Shown: piece after piece, positions 8,120-17,275 of the stretch
How positions within the stretch are numbered: position 1 is the stretch's first letter
Layout: each line of letters starts with the position of its first letter
Origin: Pseudoflavonifractor sp. An44
Lineage (GTDB): Bacteria; Bacillota; Clostridia; Oscillospirales; Oscillospiraceae
Direction of reading: 5' to 3'
Length of the DNA: 64,000 nt
Assembly (NCBI RefSeq): GCF_002161675.1
Contig: NZ_NFIH01000010.1
Location: 1 to 64,000, forward strand
The notes under the pieces: model-generated
Database searches by the model: none
Seen by the model: the letters and a program-made list of their open reading frames with translations, nothing else
Told to the model about the DNA's origin: nothing
Made by a program: the position numbers and the translations under genes

Positions 8120-9469
8120 ATGAGTGGCAGAGGGCGGCGGAGACGGGTGGTCAATTCCACCAGAGTCATCGCCTTATCGTTTGCTGGAGTCATTCTGATG
8201 GGAGCACTGTTATTGATGCTCCCCATTTCGTCCCGGTCTGGGGTGAGCTGTGGGCCCATCACGGCCCTGTTCACCGCCACGTCCGCCACCTGTGTGACGG
8301 GCCTGATCGTGGTGGACACGCTGACGCAATTTACCTTATTTGGACAAGTTGTCATCTTGGCCCTGATTCAGCTGGGCGGCCTGGGCTTTATGAGTGTGAT
8401 TTTCCTGTTGGCCAGCCTGGTGAAAAAGCGCATGTCTTTGAGTCAGCGGCTGATGATGGTGTCCGCGTTTAACCTCAACGACATGCATGACGTGGCCCGA
8501 TTGGTGGGCGGAGCGTTCCGTCTGACCTTCCTGGTGGAGGGCATGGGCGCCATTGTGCTCACGGCGTGTTTCTGGCCCCGCTATGGCCTGGGGGCCATTT
8601 GGAAGGGCGTATTCACCGCCGTGTCCGCCTTCTGTAATGCGGGCTTTGACCTGCTGGGCCCGGACGGCTTGGGCAGCCTGTCCACCTATTCCGACAATCC
8701 AGTGGTGCTGCTCACGGTGGCCTGCCTGATTGTGTGCGGCGGCCTGGGCTTTTTTGTGTGGAAGGAGATCATACACAAGAAGTCCTTCCACCGCCTGTCC
8801 CTGTACAGCCAGATGGTGATTGTCATCACGGCATCCCTCATTGTGGGAGGCATGCTGTTTTTCCTGCTGGTGGAGCATGACAACCCTGAGACGCTGGGGG
8901 GAATGCCCTGGTGGCAGCAGGGGCTCAACGCCCTGTTCCAGTCCATCACCCTGCGTACCGCTGGCTTTTTGAGCATTTCTCAGGGCGGACTGCGAGAGGT
9001 GTCCCAGTTTGTGTGTGTCCTCTTCATGCTGGTGGGCGGCTCGGCCGGGTCCACCGCTGGTGGTATTAAGACCGTAACCTTGGGCGTGCTGGTGCTGGCC
9101 ATGCGGGCCGGGCTCCACGGCCGCAGCGAGGTGACCATCCGGGGCCGCACCATCCCCCTGACCAAGGTGCTCTCCGCCGTGACCTTGGTGCTGGTGGTGT
9201 CTGTGATGTTCCTGTTCTCCTCCATCACCATCTCGGTGGTGGACGAGGTGCCCTATTTGTCTGCCGCCTTTGAGACGGCCTCCGCTCTGGGCACGGTGGG
9301 TCTGACCACCGGAATCACCCCAACCCTGTCCACCTTCTCCCACCTGTTGCTGGTGGCGATGATGTACTTGGGCCGTGTGGGTGTGCTCTCTCTGTCCGTG
9401 GCATTCTTGACCCAGGGTGGGCGGCAGAGCCGCATTAGCTATCCGGAAAGTGACGTTATGATCGGTTAA
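8120..9469 (+). CDS. ktrB: potassium uptake transporter, membrane subunit (KtrB/TrkH)
   Basis: The 449-residue membrane protein carries four P-loop repeats typical of the Ktr/Trk family: TATSATCVTGL, SAFCNAGFDLLG, SITLRTAGFLSI and SALGTVGLTTG, each with its selectivity-filter glycine. It should import K+ (possibly with Na+) together with the cytoplasmic KtrA ring encoded next. ATG 8120 is preferred to 8087 because GAGAGG lies eight bases before it and because 8087 falls inside the leader hairpin. KtrA starts 13 bases after the stop. Confidence 0.93.
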   Translation: MSGRGRRRRVVNSTRVIALSFAGVILMGALLLMLPISSRSGVSCGPITALFTATSATCVTGLIVVDTLTQFTLFGQVVILALIQLGGLGFMSVIFLLASLVKKRMSLSQRLMMVSAFNLNDMHDVARLVGGAFRLTFLVEGMGAIVLTACFWPRYGLGAIWKGVFTAVSAFCNAGFDLLGPDGLGSLSTYSDNPVVLLTVACLIVCGGLGFFVWKEIIHKKSFHRLSLYSQMVIVITASLIVGGMLFFLLVEHDNPETLGGMPWWQQGLNALFQSITLRTAGFLSISQGGLREVSQFVCVLFMLVGGSAGSTAGGIKTVTLGVLVLAMRAGLHGRSEVTIRGRTIPLTKVLSAVTLVLVVSVMFLFSSITISVVDEVPYLSAAFETASALGTVGLTTGITPTLSTFSHLLLVAMMYLGRVGVLSLSVAFLTQGGRQSRISYPESDVMIG

Positions 9470-9482
9470 TGGAGGAATTGAC

Positions 9483-10130
9483 GTGAAGAATTTTGCAGTG
9501 TTTGGCCTGGGCCGGTTTGGAACGGCGGTGGCCAGAGAGTTGTTCGAGGTAGGCCATGACGTGTTGGCCGTGGACACGGACCGGGATCGGGTGCAGAGTG
9601 TAGCCGACCTGGTGACCCACGCCGTGGTGGGCGATGCCCGAGACCCGGCGGTGCTCAACGCCCTGGGGATTGGCGAGTACGACTGTGCCGTGGTGGCTGT
9701 GGGTAACGACGTGGGCAGCAGCGCCCTCATTACCATGCGCCTGAAAGAGGCCGGGGTGCCCCGTGTGGTGTGTAAGGCTATGAGCCACGTCCACCAGCGC
9801 CTGCTGGAGAAGGTGGGGGCGGACCATGTGGTGTTCCCCGAGCATGAGATGGGCATCAAGGTGGCTCAGGGTCTGGCCCGCTCCAACATCCTCAACTACA
9901 TCGAACTGTCCGAGGACTACGGCATCGTGGAGGTGGACCTGCCCGCTGCTTGGCAGGGCAAGACCATCCGGGACCTGGACATCCGGGCCAAGTACGCCCT
10001 GAACGTCATCGCCGTGCGCCGGGGCCAGGAGGTCAACGTCTCCCCGGGGGCAGACTATGTGCTTTTCCCCAATGACAAGATGATGGTGCTGGGCCGGGAC
10101 GAGGACATTGCCAAGATATGCGACAAATGA
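9483..10130 (+). CDS. ktrA: potassium uptake regulatory subunit (KtrA/TrkA)
   Basis: This 215-residue protein has an RCK_N Rossmann domain opening with AVFGLGRFGTAVA, a nucleotide-binding GxGxxG, and a C-terminal TrkA_C domain from about residue 140. KtrA rings bind ATP/ADP and, in many Firmicutes, c-di-AMP at TrkA_C, and gate KtrB. The start is GTG, with GGAGG eight bases upstream. Its end overlaps the ATG of the next gene by four bases. Confidence 0.92.
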   Translation: MKNFAVFGLGRFGTAVARELFEVGHDVLAVDTDRDRVQSVADLVTHAVVGDARDPAVLNALGIGEYDCAVVAVGNDVGSSALITMRLKEAGVPRVVCKAMSHVHQRLLEKVGADHVVFPEHEMGIKVAQGLARSNILNYIELSEDYGIVEVDLPAAWQGKTIRDLDIRAKYALNVIAVRRGQEVNVSPGADYVLFPNDKMMVLGRDEDIAKICDK

Positions 10131-10897
10131 GACATGAAGTGATATCCAGCCGCTCCAACCCCCTGGTCACCCGGCTGCGCAAGCTGGGCAGCAAGCGCAG
10201 CGCCCGCCGGGAGGAGGGCGTATTCGTGGGGGAGGGGCCCAAGCTGCTTCAGGAGGCGGTGCGCTGGCGCATTCCCCTGGAGACGGTGGTGTACGCCTCC
10301 GGGGTCACCCTGCCCCAGCTGCCCGACGACGTGCGGGTGGTGGAGGTACCGGACTCTCTGCTGGAGGCGGTGGCCCAGACCCAGACCCCCCAGGGAGTGG
10401 TGTTTGTCTGCCGTACCCCCGCTCGGGAACTGCCGGAGCAGCTGACGGGGAACCGCTACCTCATTTTGGACGGGGTGCAGGACCCGGGCAATGTGGGCAC
10501 CATCTGGCGCACCGCTGACGCCTTTGGGGCGGATGGCCTCATTCTGTGCTCCGGCTGTGCCGACCCCTGGAGCCCCAAGACGGTGCGGTCCACTATGGGG
10601 GCGGCGTTCCGCCTGCCCGTGTGGGAGTGCACCCTGGAGCAGGCGGCGGCACGGCTCCGGGCAGCGGACATTCCTCTGTACGCCACAGCCCTGCAGGAGG
10701 ACACCGTGGACGTGCGGCAGGTCTCTCTGACCCGCAGCGGCGTCATCATCGGCAGCGAGGGCCGGGGCGTGTCCGACCTGAGCTTGCAGCTGTGTGAGAA
10801 GACGGTGAAAATTCCCATGGTGGAGCGATGCGAATCCCTCAACGCCGCCGTTGCGGCGTCGGTGGTGCTCTGGGAGATGGCCAGAGACCAATTATAA
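10127..10897 (+). CDS. TrmH/SpoU-family RNA 2'-O-methyltransferase
   Basis: The 256-residue protein has an N-terminal substrate-binding domain (SRSNPLVTRLRKL) and a C-terminal SPOUT methyltransferase domain with LDGVQDPGNVGTIWRTADAFGADG, IGSEGRGVS and the knot motif IPMVERCESLNAAVAASV. These are the three SpoU motifs that bind S-adenosylmethionine. The likely target is 23S rRNA, as for RlmB or TsnR relatives; the exact nucleotide cannot be told. The ATG at 10127 overlaps the ktrA stop, and I prefer it over 10118. Confidence 0.88.
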   Translation: MRHEVISSRSNPLVTRLRKLGSKRSARREEGVFVGEGPKLLQEAVRWRIPLETVVYASGVTLPQLPDDVRVVEVPDSLLEAVAQTQTPQGVVFVCRTPARELPEQLTGNRYLILDGVQDPGNVGTIWRTADAFGADGLILCSGCADPWSPKTVRSTMGAAFRLPVWECTLEQAAARLRAADIPLYATALQEDTVDVRQVSLTRSGVIIGSEGRGVSDLSLQLCEKTVKIPMVERCESLNAAVAASVVLWEMARDQL

Positions 10898-10922
10898 AGG
10901 AGAGAGAAGGGGGCGGGGAACG

Positions 10923-12167
10923 GTGTCCCACTTGAAATACTGGGTGTGGTTGTCCACCCGGCGAGGCCTGGCGGGGGTCACTATGCAGCGGGTGCTGGAC
11001 CACTTCGGCGGGCCGGAGCGGGTATACTACGCCCATGCCAAGGACGTGGATGAACTCACCGGGCTCAGCGGTCTGGCCCGATCCTCTCTCAAGGACAAGT
11101 CCATGAGAGAGGTGGAGCGGATTTTGGACCGCTGCGACCAGCTGGGCATCCGGGTGATGACCCGTCAGGATGCGGTGTATCCCCAGCGCTTGGAGAACAT
11201 CCCCCAGCCGCCCTTGGTGCTCTACGCCAAGGGACGCCCCATCTCTCTGGACGACCAGGTGGCCATTGCCATGGTGGGCACCCGCAGCTGTACCCCTTAC
11301 GGGGAGCGGGTGGCGGGAAAGCTGGCCATGGAGCTGACCCACGGCGGCGCTATGGTGGTGTCCGGTATGGCCCAGGGCATTGACGCGGCCTCCATCCGGG
11401 GAGCGCTCATGGCCGGGGGCACGGTGGTGAGCGTACTGGCCGGAGGGCTGGACGTTATTTATCCCCGGTACCACCGATTTCTCTACGAGGATGTGGCGGC
11501 CTCCGGGCTCCTTCTCTCGGAATATCCCCCAGGGACCGAGCACAAGGGCAGCCACTTCCCAGTGCGCAACCGCATCATCAGCGGCCTGTCTCTGGGCGTT
11601 GTGGTGGTGGAGAGTCCCCGGCGGGGCGGCGCTCTCATCACAGCCAGCCATGCTCTGGACCAGAACCGGGACGTATACGCAGTGCCCGGTGCCATTGACG
11701 CCCCAGCCAGTGAGGGTACCAACCGCCTCATCCAGGAGGGAGCCGCCAAACTGGTGACCTGTGGGGAGGATATCTTGTGTGAATGGCGGGATCGCTTCCC
11801 GGAAAAATTAGGGGTACAGCCCCCTCTGAACCCCCAGGTGGTGGAGCAGAGATTGCAGCAGTTGGAGCAGGTACAACCGGCTCCCGTTTCCCCCAAAACA
11901 GCCCCCGCTGCGGAAAAAGAGGTTGACAATCCCGAAAGCATGGAATATATTGACTGGAAGGAGTGCCGGAAAAACCTGACCGATGACGAGCAGGTGGTGC
12001 TCCTGGCTCTGCAAGAGGGAGCCAAGGGAGCGGACGGCCTGGTGGAGCACACCCAGCGCTCTGCCAGACAGGTTCTGGCTGCTCTGACCATGTTGCAGCT
12101 GCAAGGGTACGTGACCCAGGGAAAGGACAAGCGATTCCGGGCAGCGGTGAAACTGAAAATGGAGTAA
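10923..12167 (+). CDS. dprA: DNA processing protein DprA/Smf
   Basis: The 414-residue protein has an N-terminal helical domain, then the DprA Rossmann fold with MVGTRSCTPYG, VSGMAQGIDAASIRGAL, LAGGLDVIYPRYH, SEYPPGTEHKGSHFPVRN and a C-terminal winged helix (about 355-414). DprA protects incoming single-stranded DNA and loads RecA during transformation; many non-competent Clostridia keep it. The GTG at 10923 fits the conserved start (SHLKYWVWLS) with a GGGG-rich site just upstream. topA follows after six bases. Confidence 0.92.
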   Translation: MSHLKYWVWLSTRRGLAGVTMQRVLDHFGGPERVYYAHAKDVDELTGLSGLARSSLKDKSMREVERILDRCDQLGIRVMTRQDAVYPQRLENIPQPPLVLYAKGRPISLDDQVAIAMVGTRSCTPYGERVAGKLAMELTHGGAMVVSGMAQGIDAASIRGALMAGGTVVSVLAGGLDVIYPRYHRFLYEDVAASGLLLSEYPPGTEHKGSHFPVRNRIISGLSLGVVVVESPRRGGALITASHALDQNRDVYAVPGAIDAPASEGTNRLIQEGAAKLVTCGEDILCEWRDRFPEKLGVQPPLNPQVVEQRLQQLEQVQPAPVSPKTAPAAEKEVDNPESMEYIDWKECRKNLTDDEQVVLLALQEGAKGADGLVEHTQRSARQVLAALTMLQLQGYVTQGKDKRFRAAVKLKME

Positions 12168-12173
12168 GAATCT

Positions 12174-14498
12174 ATGGGAAATACGAATTTGGTGATTGTA
12201 GAGTCACCAGCTAAGGCAAAAACCATTGGAAAATATTTGGGACCGGACTATCAGGTGAAGGCGTCCATGGGCCACGTGCGGGACCTGCCCAAGAGCAAGC
12301 TGGGCGTGGACGTGACCACCTTCGAGCCGGACTATCAGGATATTAAGGATAAGGAAGAGACCATTTCTGAGCTGAGAAAGGCCGCCAAGGACAGCCAGCG
12401 TGTCTATCTGGCCACCGACCCTGACCGAGAGGGAGAGGCCATCTCCTGGCACTTGCAGTCGGTGCTTGGAGTACCCAAGGAGAAGACCTGCCGGGTGACC
12501 TTCAACGAGATCACCCGCAAGGTGGTCACCGAGTCCATCGCGTCCCCCCGGGAGATCGACCAGAACCTGGTGGACGCCCAGCAGGCCCGGCGTATTCTGG
12601 ACCGCATCGTAGGCTATCAGCTCTCCCCCTTGCTGTGGAAGAAGATCCGCCGTGGCCTGTCTGCGGGCCGTGTGCAGTCCGTGGCCACCCGTCTGGTGGT
12701 GGAGCGGGAGGAGGAGATTCGCGCCTTCGTGCCCAAGGAGTACTGGTCCATCACCGCCGACCTGGGCCGCATCGCCCCCAACATCGGGGCCTTCCGGGCG
12801 GAGTTCTACGGCCGGGACAAGAAGATGGAACTGGGCAACGCCCAGGAGGTGCAGGAGGTCATGGATGCTGTGAAGGCAGACACCTTCACAGTGCGGGCAG
12901 TCAAGCGCCAGGACAAAAAGCGTAACCCCGCCCCGCCCTTTATCACCTCCACCTTGCAGCAGGAGGCCTCTCGAAAGCTGAACATGACCCCTCGGCGCAC
13001 CATGTCCGTGGCCCAGCAGCTGTATGAGGGCGTGGACATCACCGGAGAGGGCACCGTGGGTCTGATTACCTACATGAGAACCGACTCTCTGCGCCTGTCT
13101 GAGGAGGCTCTGGCTTCCGCCAAGACCTTCATCGAGGCTCGGTACGGCAAGGACTATTATCCCGAAAAGACCCGCCGCTTCAAGGCCAAGGACTCTGCCC
13201 AGGACGCCCACGAGGCCATCCGTCCCTCGGATGTGAACCTCACCCCGGAGCAGTTGAAGAAGGACCTGACCAGCGAGCAGTATCGGCTGTACAAGCTCAT
13301 CTGGAGCCGGTTTCTGGCCTGCCAGATGGCCCAGGCCGTCTATGACAGCGTGTCCATTGAGGTGGAGAGCGCCGGGTACCAGTTCCGGGCCAGCCACTCC
13401 TCCATCAAGTTCTCCGGCTTCACTGCCGTGTATGAGGAGAGCCGGGACGATGAGGACGAGGCGCCTCAGTCTCCGCTGCCCGACTTGAAGGAGGGGGAGG
13501 CTCTGCGTCTGGATGACCTGAGCCCCTCTCAGCACTTCACCCAGCCCCCCGCCCGATTCACCGAGGCCACCCTCATCCGGGCTCTGGAGGAGAAGGGCAT
13601 TGGCCGACCCTCCACCTATGCCCCCACCATCTCCACCATCACCGACCGGGAGTACGTGGTCAAGGAGGGCAAGCACCTGCGGCCCACCCCTCTGGGAGAA
13701 GTGGTCACGGGGCTGATGAAGGACAAATTCTCCGACATTGTGGACCCCGCCTTTACCGCCCAGATGGAGGAGCGGCTGGACAAGGTGGAGACCGGCGAGG
13801 TGAACTGGAAGCAGGTGCTGTCCGACTTCTACACCGACTTTGACCAGGAGATGAAGAAGGCGGAGAGCGAGCTGGACGGGGAGCGCATCAAGGTCCCCGA
13901 CGAGGTTTCCGAGGAGATCTGCCCCGAGTGCGGGCGCAACCTGGTGGTGAAGTCCGGGCGGTTTGGCCGCTTTCTGGCCTGTCCCGGTTGGCCGGAGTGC
14001 AACTTCACCATGCCTCTGGTGGTGGAGATGCCGGGCAAGTGCCCCCTGTGCGGCGGCCGCCTGGTCAAGCGCACCGGAACCAGCAAGAAGACCCACAAGC
14101 AGTACACCTACTACTGCTGCGAGCACCTCAACAGTAAGGACGAGAGCCGCCGCTGTGAGTTCCGCACCTGGGACGTGCCTGTGAAGGACTGCTGCCCGGA
14201 GTGTGGCCACACCATGTTCAAGAAAGCGGGCCGGGGCTACAAGCGCCCCTTCTGCATCAACGAGAAGTGTCCCAACTTCCTACCGGAAGAGAAGCGGGGC
14301 GGCTTCCGCAAGAAGACCGAAGAGGGCGAGGCAGCCCAGCAGGTGGAAGGTCAGGAGCAGGCCGAGGGCGAGACCAAGAAGAAGACCACGGCGAAAAAGT
14401 CTACCGCCAAGAAGAGCACGGCCAAAAAAACCACCACGAAGAAGACGACCACCAAGAAAACCACGGCCAAAGCCGCCAAAGAAGCGGACGAGGCCTGA
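12174..14498 (+). CDS. topA: DNA topoisomerase I
   Basis: This 774-residue type IA topoisomerase relaxes negative supercoils. The Toprim domain shows IVESPAKAKTIGKYLG and DPDREGEAISWHL. The catalytic tyrosine lies in GLITYMRTDSLRLS. Three C-terminal Cys4-type zinc fingers follow (starting CPECGRN, CPLCGGR and CCPECGH). The last ~50 residues are a lysine/threonine/alanine tail of short AKKST/KKTT repeats, which probably increases DNA binding. ATG start with a modest site; 15 bases separate it from trmFO. Confidence 0.96.
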   Translation: MGNTNLVIVESPAKAKTIGKYLGPDYQVKASMGHVRDLPKSKLGVDVTTFEPDYQDIKDKEETISELRKAAKDSQRVYLATDPDREGEAISWHLQSVLGVPKEKTCRVTFNEITRKVVTESIASPREIDQNLVDAQQARRILDRIVGYQLSPLLWKKIRRGLSAGRVQSVATRLVVEREEEIRAFVPKEYWSITADLGRIAPNIGAFRAEFYGRDKKMELGNAQEVQEVMDAVKADTFTVRAVKRQDKKRNPAPPFITSTLQQEASRKLNMTPRRTMSVAQQLYEGVDITGEGTVGLITYMRTDSLRLSEEALASAKTFIEARYGKDYYPEKTRRFKAKDSAQDAHEAIRPSDVNLTPEQLKKDLTSEQYRLYKLIWSRFLACQMAQAVYDSVSIEVESAGYQFRASHSSIKFSGFTAVYEESRDDEDEAPQSPLPDLKEGEALRLDDLSPSQHFTQPPARFTEATLIRALEEKGIGRPSTYAPTISTITDREYVVKEGKHLRPTPLGEVVTGLMKDKFSDIVDPAFTAQMEERLDKVETGEVNWKQVLSDFYTDFDQEMKKAESELDGERIKVPDEVSEEICPECGRNLVVKSGRFGRFLACPGWPECNFTMPLVVEMPGKCPLCGGRLVKRTGTSKKTHKQYTYYCCEHLNSKDESRRCEFRTWDVPVKDCCPECGHTMFKKAGRGYKRPFCINEKCPNFLPEEKRGGFRKKTEEGEAAQQVEGQEQAEGETKKKTTAKKSTAKKSTAKKTTTKKTTTKKTTAKAAKEADEA

Positions 14499-14513
14499 GA
14501 TAAAGGAAGAACT

Positions 14514-15815
14514 ATGAATGCAACCATCATTGGCGCAGGCTTGGCGGGCTGTGAAGCCGCCTGGCAGCTGGCCCAGCGGGGGATTGGGGTGACCCTGCAC
14601 GAGATGAAGCCCCACAAGATGACCCCTGCCCACCACAGCAACGGCTTTGCGGAGCTGGTGTGCTCCAACTCTCTCCGCTCCGACCAGCTGGAGAATGCGG
14701 TGGGGCTGCTGAAAGAGGAGCTGCGCCGCTGTGGCTCCCTCATCCTGCGCTGTGCCGACCAGACCCGTGTGGAGGCGGGCGGCGCTCTGGCCGTGGACCG
14801 GGAGGCCTTCTCCCAGGCGGTCACCGACGCCGTGCGCAGTCACCCAAACATCACCGTGGTGGAGGGGGAGGTCACCCACATCCCGGAGGGAGAGGTCATC
14901 ATTGCCAGCGGACCCCTCACTTCGGAAGGGCTGTCGGAGGAGATTGCCAAGCTCTTTCCCAACAGCGGGTATTTGAATTTCTACGATGCCGCCGCTCCCA
15001 TTGTCACCTTTGAGAGCATCGACATGGACCACGCCTGGTTTGCCTCCCGGTATGACCGGGGCACGGCGGACTACATCAACTGCGCCATGAGCCAGGAGGA
15101 GTACCTGGCCTTCTGGAAGGAGCTGTGCCAGGCCGAAGAGGCCCCCGTCCACGGCTTTGAGGACGGCCGGGTGTTTGAGGGGTGTATGCCCGTGGAGGTC
15201 ATGGCCCGACGGGGAGAGCAGACCCTGTGCTTTGGCCCTCTCAAGCCCAAGGGCCTGCCCGACCCCAAGACGGGGAAGGAGCCCTATGCCGTGGTGCAGC
15301 TGCGCCGGGACAACGCCCAGGGCACCCTGTACAACATCGTGGGCTTCCAGACCCATTTGAAGTGGGGAGAGCAGAAGCGGGTGTTCTCCATGATTCCCGC
15401 CCTGGCCCACGCCGAGTATGTGCGCTACGGGGTGATGCACCGCAACACCTACCTGGATTCCCCCCGGCTGCTGGACGCTTACTACCGGGTACGGGGCCAG
15501 GAGCGCATCTGCTTTGCCGGACAGATCACCGGCGTAGAGGGGTATGTGGAGTCCACCGCCTCCGGCTTTGTGGCTGGCGTGGAGCTGGCCAACCGCCTGC
15601 TGGGCAAGCCAGCCGTGGACTTTCCCCGGGAGACCGCCTTGGGCGCTCTGGCTCAGTACGTGAGCAACGAGAGCGTGGTGGACTTCCAGCCCATGAACAT
15701 CAATTTTGGAATCATGCCGCCCCTGGACCACAAGGTCAAGGGCAAGCGGAACAAAAACGCAGAGCTGTCCCGCCGCTCTCTGGAGCTGGTGGACGCCCTG
15801 CGAGAGAAGCTGTAA
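14514..15815 (+). CDS. trmFO: methylenetetrahydrofolate--tRNA-(uracil-5-)-methyltransferase
   Basis: The 433-residue flavoprotein methylates U54 in tRNA using methylenetetrahydrofolate and FAD, the Gram-positive alternative to TrmA. It opens with the dinucleotide fold IIGAGLAGCEAAWQLA and has the family-specific HEMKPHKMTPAHHS and FAELVCSNSLRSDQ blocks, plus CFAGQITGVEGYVES near the C-terminus. Position directly after topA is the usual gene order in Firmicutes. AAGGAAG precedes the ATG. Confidence 0.95.
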   Translation: MNATIIGAGLAGCEAAWQLAQRGIGVTLHEMKPHKMTPAHHSNGFAELVCSNSLRSDQLENAVGLLKEELRRCGSLILRCADQTRVEAGGALAVDREAFSQAVTDAVRSHPNITVVEGEVTHIPEGEVIIASGPLTSEGLSEEIAKLFPNSGYLNFYDAAAPIVTFESIDMDHAWFASRYDRGTADYINCAMSQEEYLAFWKELCQAEEAPVHGFEDGRVFEGCMPVEVMARRGEQTLCFGPLKPKGLPDPKTGKEPYAVVQLRRDNAQGTLYNIVGFQTHLKWGEQKRVFSMIPALAHAEYVRYGVMHRNTYLDSPRLLDAYYRVRGQERICFAGQITGVEGYVESTASGFVAGVELANRLLGKPAVDFPRETALGALAQYVSNESVVDFQPMNINFGIMPPLDHKVKGKRNKNAELSRRSLELVDALREKL

Positions 15816-15833
15816 CGAGAAGGAGGGCCGGAG

Positions 15834-16895
15834 ATGAAGATCATTGTAGACGCCATGGGCGGTGACAACGCCCCTCAGGCACCGGTGCGAGGTGCCTTGG
15901 ATGCCATTGCCGAGTACGGCGTAGAAGTGGTACTGGTGGGCCGTGGAGAGGAGATCCTGGAGGCTCTGCACAAGGAGGGGGTCACAGAAGTGCCTCAGGG
16001 CCTGGAGATCACCCACGCCAACCAGGTGGTGGAGATGTGCGACAACCCCGCCACCGCCTTCAAGGAGAAGAAGGACTCCTCCCTCACCGTGGGCCTGAAC
16101 CTGCTCAAGGACGGCACCGGAGACGCCTTTGTCTCCGCCGGCTCCACCGGAGCCCTGCTGTCTGCCGCCACCCTGATGACCAAGCGCATCAAAGGCATCC
16201 GCCGGGCTGCTCTGGCCCCCGTGGTGCCCACGGGCAACGGCGGTGCGGTGCTCATTGACTGCGGCGCCACCGCCGAGTGCACTCCCGAGTTTCTGCTCCA
16301 GTTTGCCTTTATGGGCAGCTACTACGCCGAGCGGGTTCTGGGTCGTCCCGAGCCCAAGGTGGGCCTTTTGAACATCGGAGCGGAGCCCTCCAAGGGCACT
16401 GACTTGCAGCGGGAGGCCTATGGCCTGCTGCAAAAGGCCTCGGATGAGGGCCGCATCAACTTCGTGGGCAACGTGGAGGCCCGGGAGGCGGTGTCCGGCT
16501 CGGTGGACGTCATCGTCTCCGATGGTTACTCCGGCAACATCTTCCTCAAGACCATGGAGGGCGTGGGCATCTACATGGCCCGGGAGATCAAGAAGATGTT
16601 CCTTTCCAGTCTCAAGACCAAGATTGCCGCCCTGCTGGTGAAGGACGGCCTGCGGGAGTTCAAAAAGAAGATGGATTCCGGCGAGGTGGGCGGCACGCCC
16701 CTGATGGGTATTTCCCACCCCGTGATCAAGGCCCACGGCTCCTCTGACGGCTATGCCATGAAGAACGCCATCCGTCAGGCCATGGAGTACAGCAAGTCCG
16801 GCATCATCGAGGATATCACGGAAAACGTGGAGTACATGCGCCTTCCCGTGAAGGGCTTGGCAAAAAAGCAGGAGACAGACGGGACTGCGGAGTAA
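15834..16895 (+). CDS. plsX: phosphate acyltransferase PlsX
   Basis: The 353-residue enzyme makes acyl-phosphate from acyl-ACP, the first step of phospholipid synthesis in Gram-positive bacteria. It opens with IIVDAMGGDNAPQAPVRGAL and has SAGSTGALLSAA and the NIGAEPSKGT block. It sits just ahead of acpP, whose product supplies its substrate, and PlsC is encoded further downstream at 25393. GAAGGAGGG precedes the ATG. Confidence 0.95.
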   Translation: MKIIVDAMGGDNAPQAPVRGALDAIAEYGVEVVLVGRGEEILEALHKEGVTEVPQGLEITHANQVVEMCDNPATAFKEKKDSSLTVGLNLLKDGTGDAFVSAGSTGALLSAATLMTKRIKGIRRAALAPVVPTGNGGAVLIDCGATAECTPEFLLQFAFMGSYYAERVLGRPEPKVGLLNIGAEPSKGTDLQREAYGLLQKASDEGRINFVGNVEAREAVSGSVDVIVSDGYSGNIFLKTMEGVGIYMAREIKKMFLSSLKTKIAALLVKDGLREFKKKMDSGEVGGTPLMGISHPVIKAHGSSDGYAMKNAIRQAMEYSKSGIIEDITENVEYMRLPVKGLAKKQETDGTAE

Positions 16896-16913
16896 AAACT
16901 GTCAAAAAGACAC

Positions 16914-16942
16914 TTGACAGGGACGCATCAAGCCCCTATTAT
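16914..16942 (+). promoter_or_regulatory. strong promoter for acpP
   Basis: A perfect TTGACA (16914-16919), 17-base spacer and TATTAT (16937-16942). A short inverted repeat, GTTG-N9-CAAC (about 16946-16962), covers the likely transcription start and might be an operator, but I could not match it to FapR or FabT sites. Confidence 0.75.
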
Positions 16943-16981
16943 GTTGTTACCAAAGCAACATAAAAGGAGCTTGAGAAAAGT

Positions 16982-17215
16982 ATGTTTGAAAAATTGTGTG
17001 CCTTGATTGCCGAGCAGTTTGGCGTGGACGCTGACGCCATCACCAAGGATACCGCCTTTGTGGACGAGCTGGGCGCGGATTCTGTGGACCTGGTGGACCT
17101 CTCCATGGCTCTGGAGGAGGAGTTCGGCATGGAGGAGATGGAGGAAGAGGAGATCAGCTCCATCGTCACCGTGGGCGACCTGTACAAGTACATGCAGGAG
17201 CATCTGGATCTGTAA
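16982..17215 (+). CDS. acpP: acyl carrier protein
   Basis: This 77-residue acidic protein carries the phosphopantetheine attachment serine in ELGADSVDLVDL, followed by the helix-III-like acidic run. It shuttles growing acyl chains in fatty-acid synthesis and donates them to PlsX. It has its own strong promoter and a terminator right after it, suggesting high, separate expression. AAGGAG lies ahead of the ATG. Confidence 0.95.
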   Translation: MFEKLCALIAEQFGVDADAITKDTAFVDELGADSVDLVDLSMALEEEFGMEEMEEEEISSIVTVGDLYKYMQEHLDL

Positions 17216-17234
17216 GAAGTCATTTGATTTGGGG

Positions 17235-17262
17235 AAAGCCCTGCCACTGGCGGGGCTTTTTC
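17235..17262 (+). terminator. terminator after acpP
   Basis: AAAGCCC-t-GCC pairs with GGC-g-GGGCTTT and is followed by T residues. The rnc ribosome-binding site begins a few bases later, so some read-through is probably needed for rnc. Confidence 0.7.
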
Positions 17263-17275
17263 CGTGGAGGGTAGT

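Noticed and set aside
8336-9859. Minus-strand open frame opposite ktrB and ktrA (507 codons)
   Set aside because: His/Gln-rich antisense of two clear potassium-uptake genes; no ribosome-binding site.
12204-16736. Two long minus-strand open frames opposite topA, trmFO and plsX (668 and 818 codons)
   Set aside because: They lie exactly opposite well-supported genes, have low-complexity His/Gly/Leu composition and no start signals.
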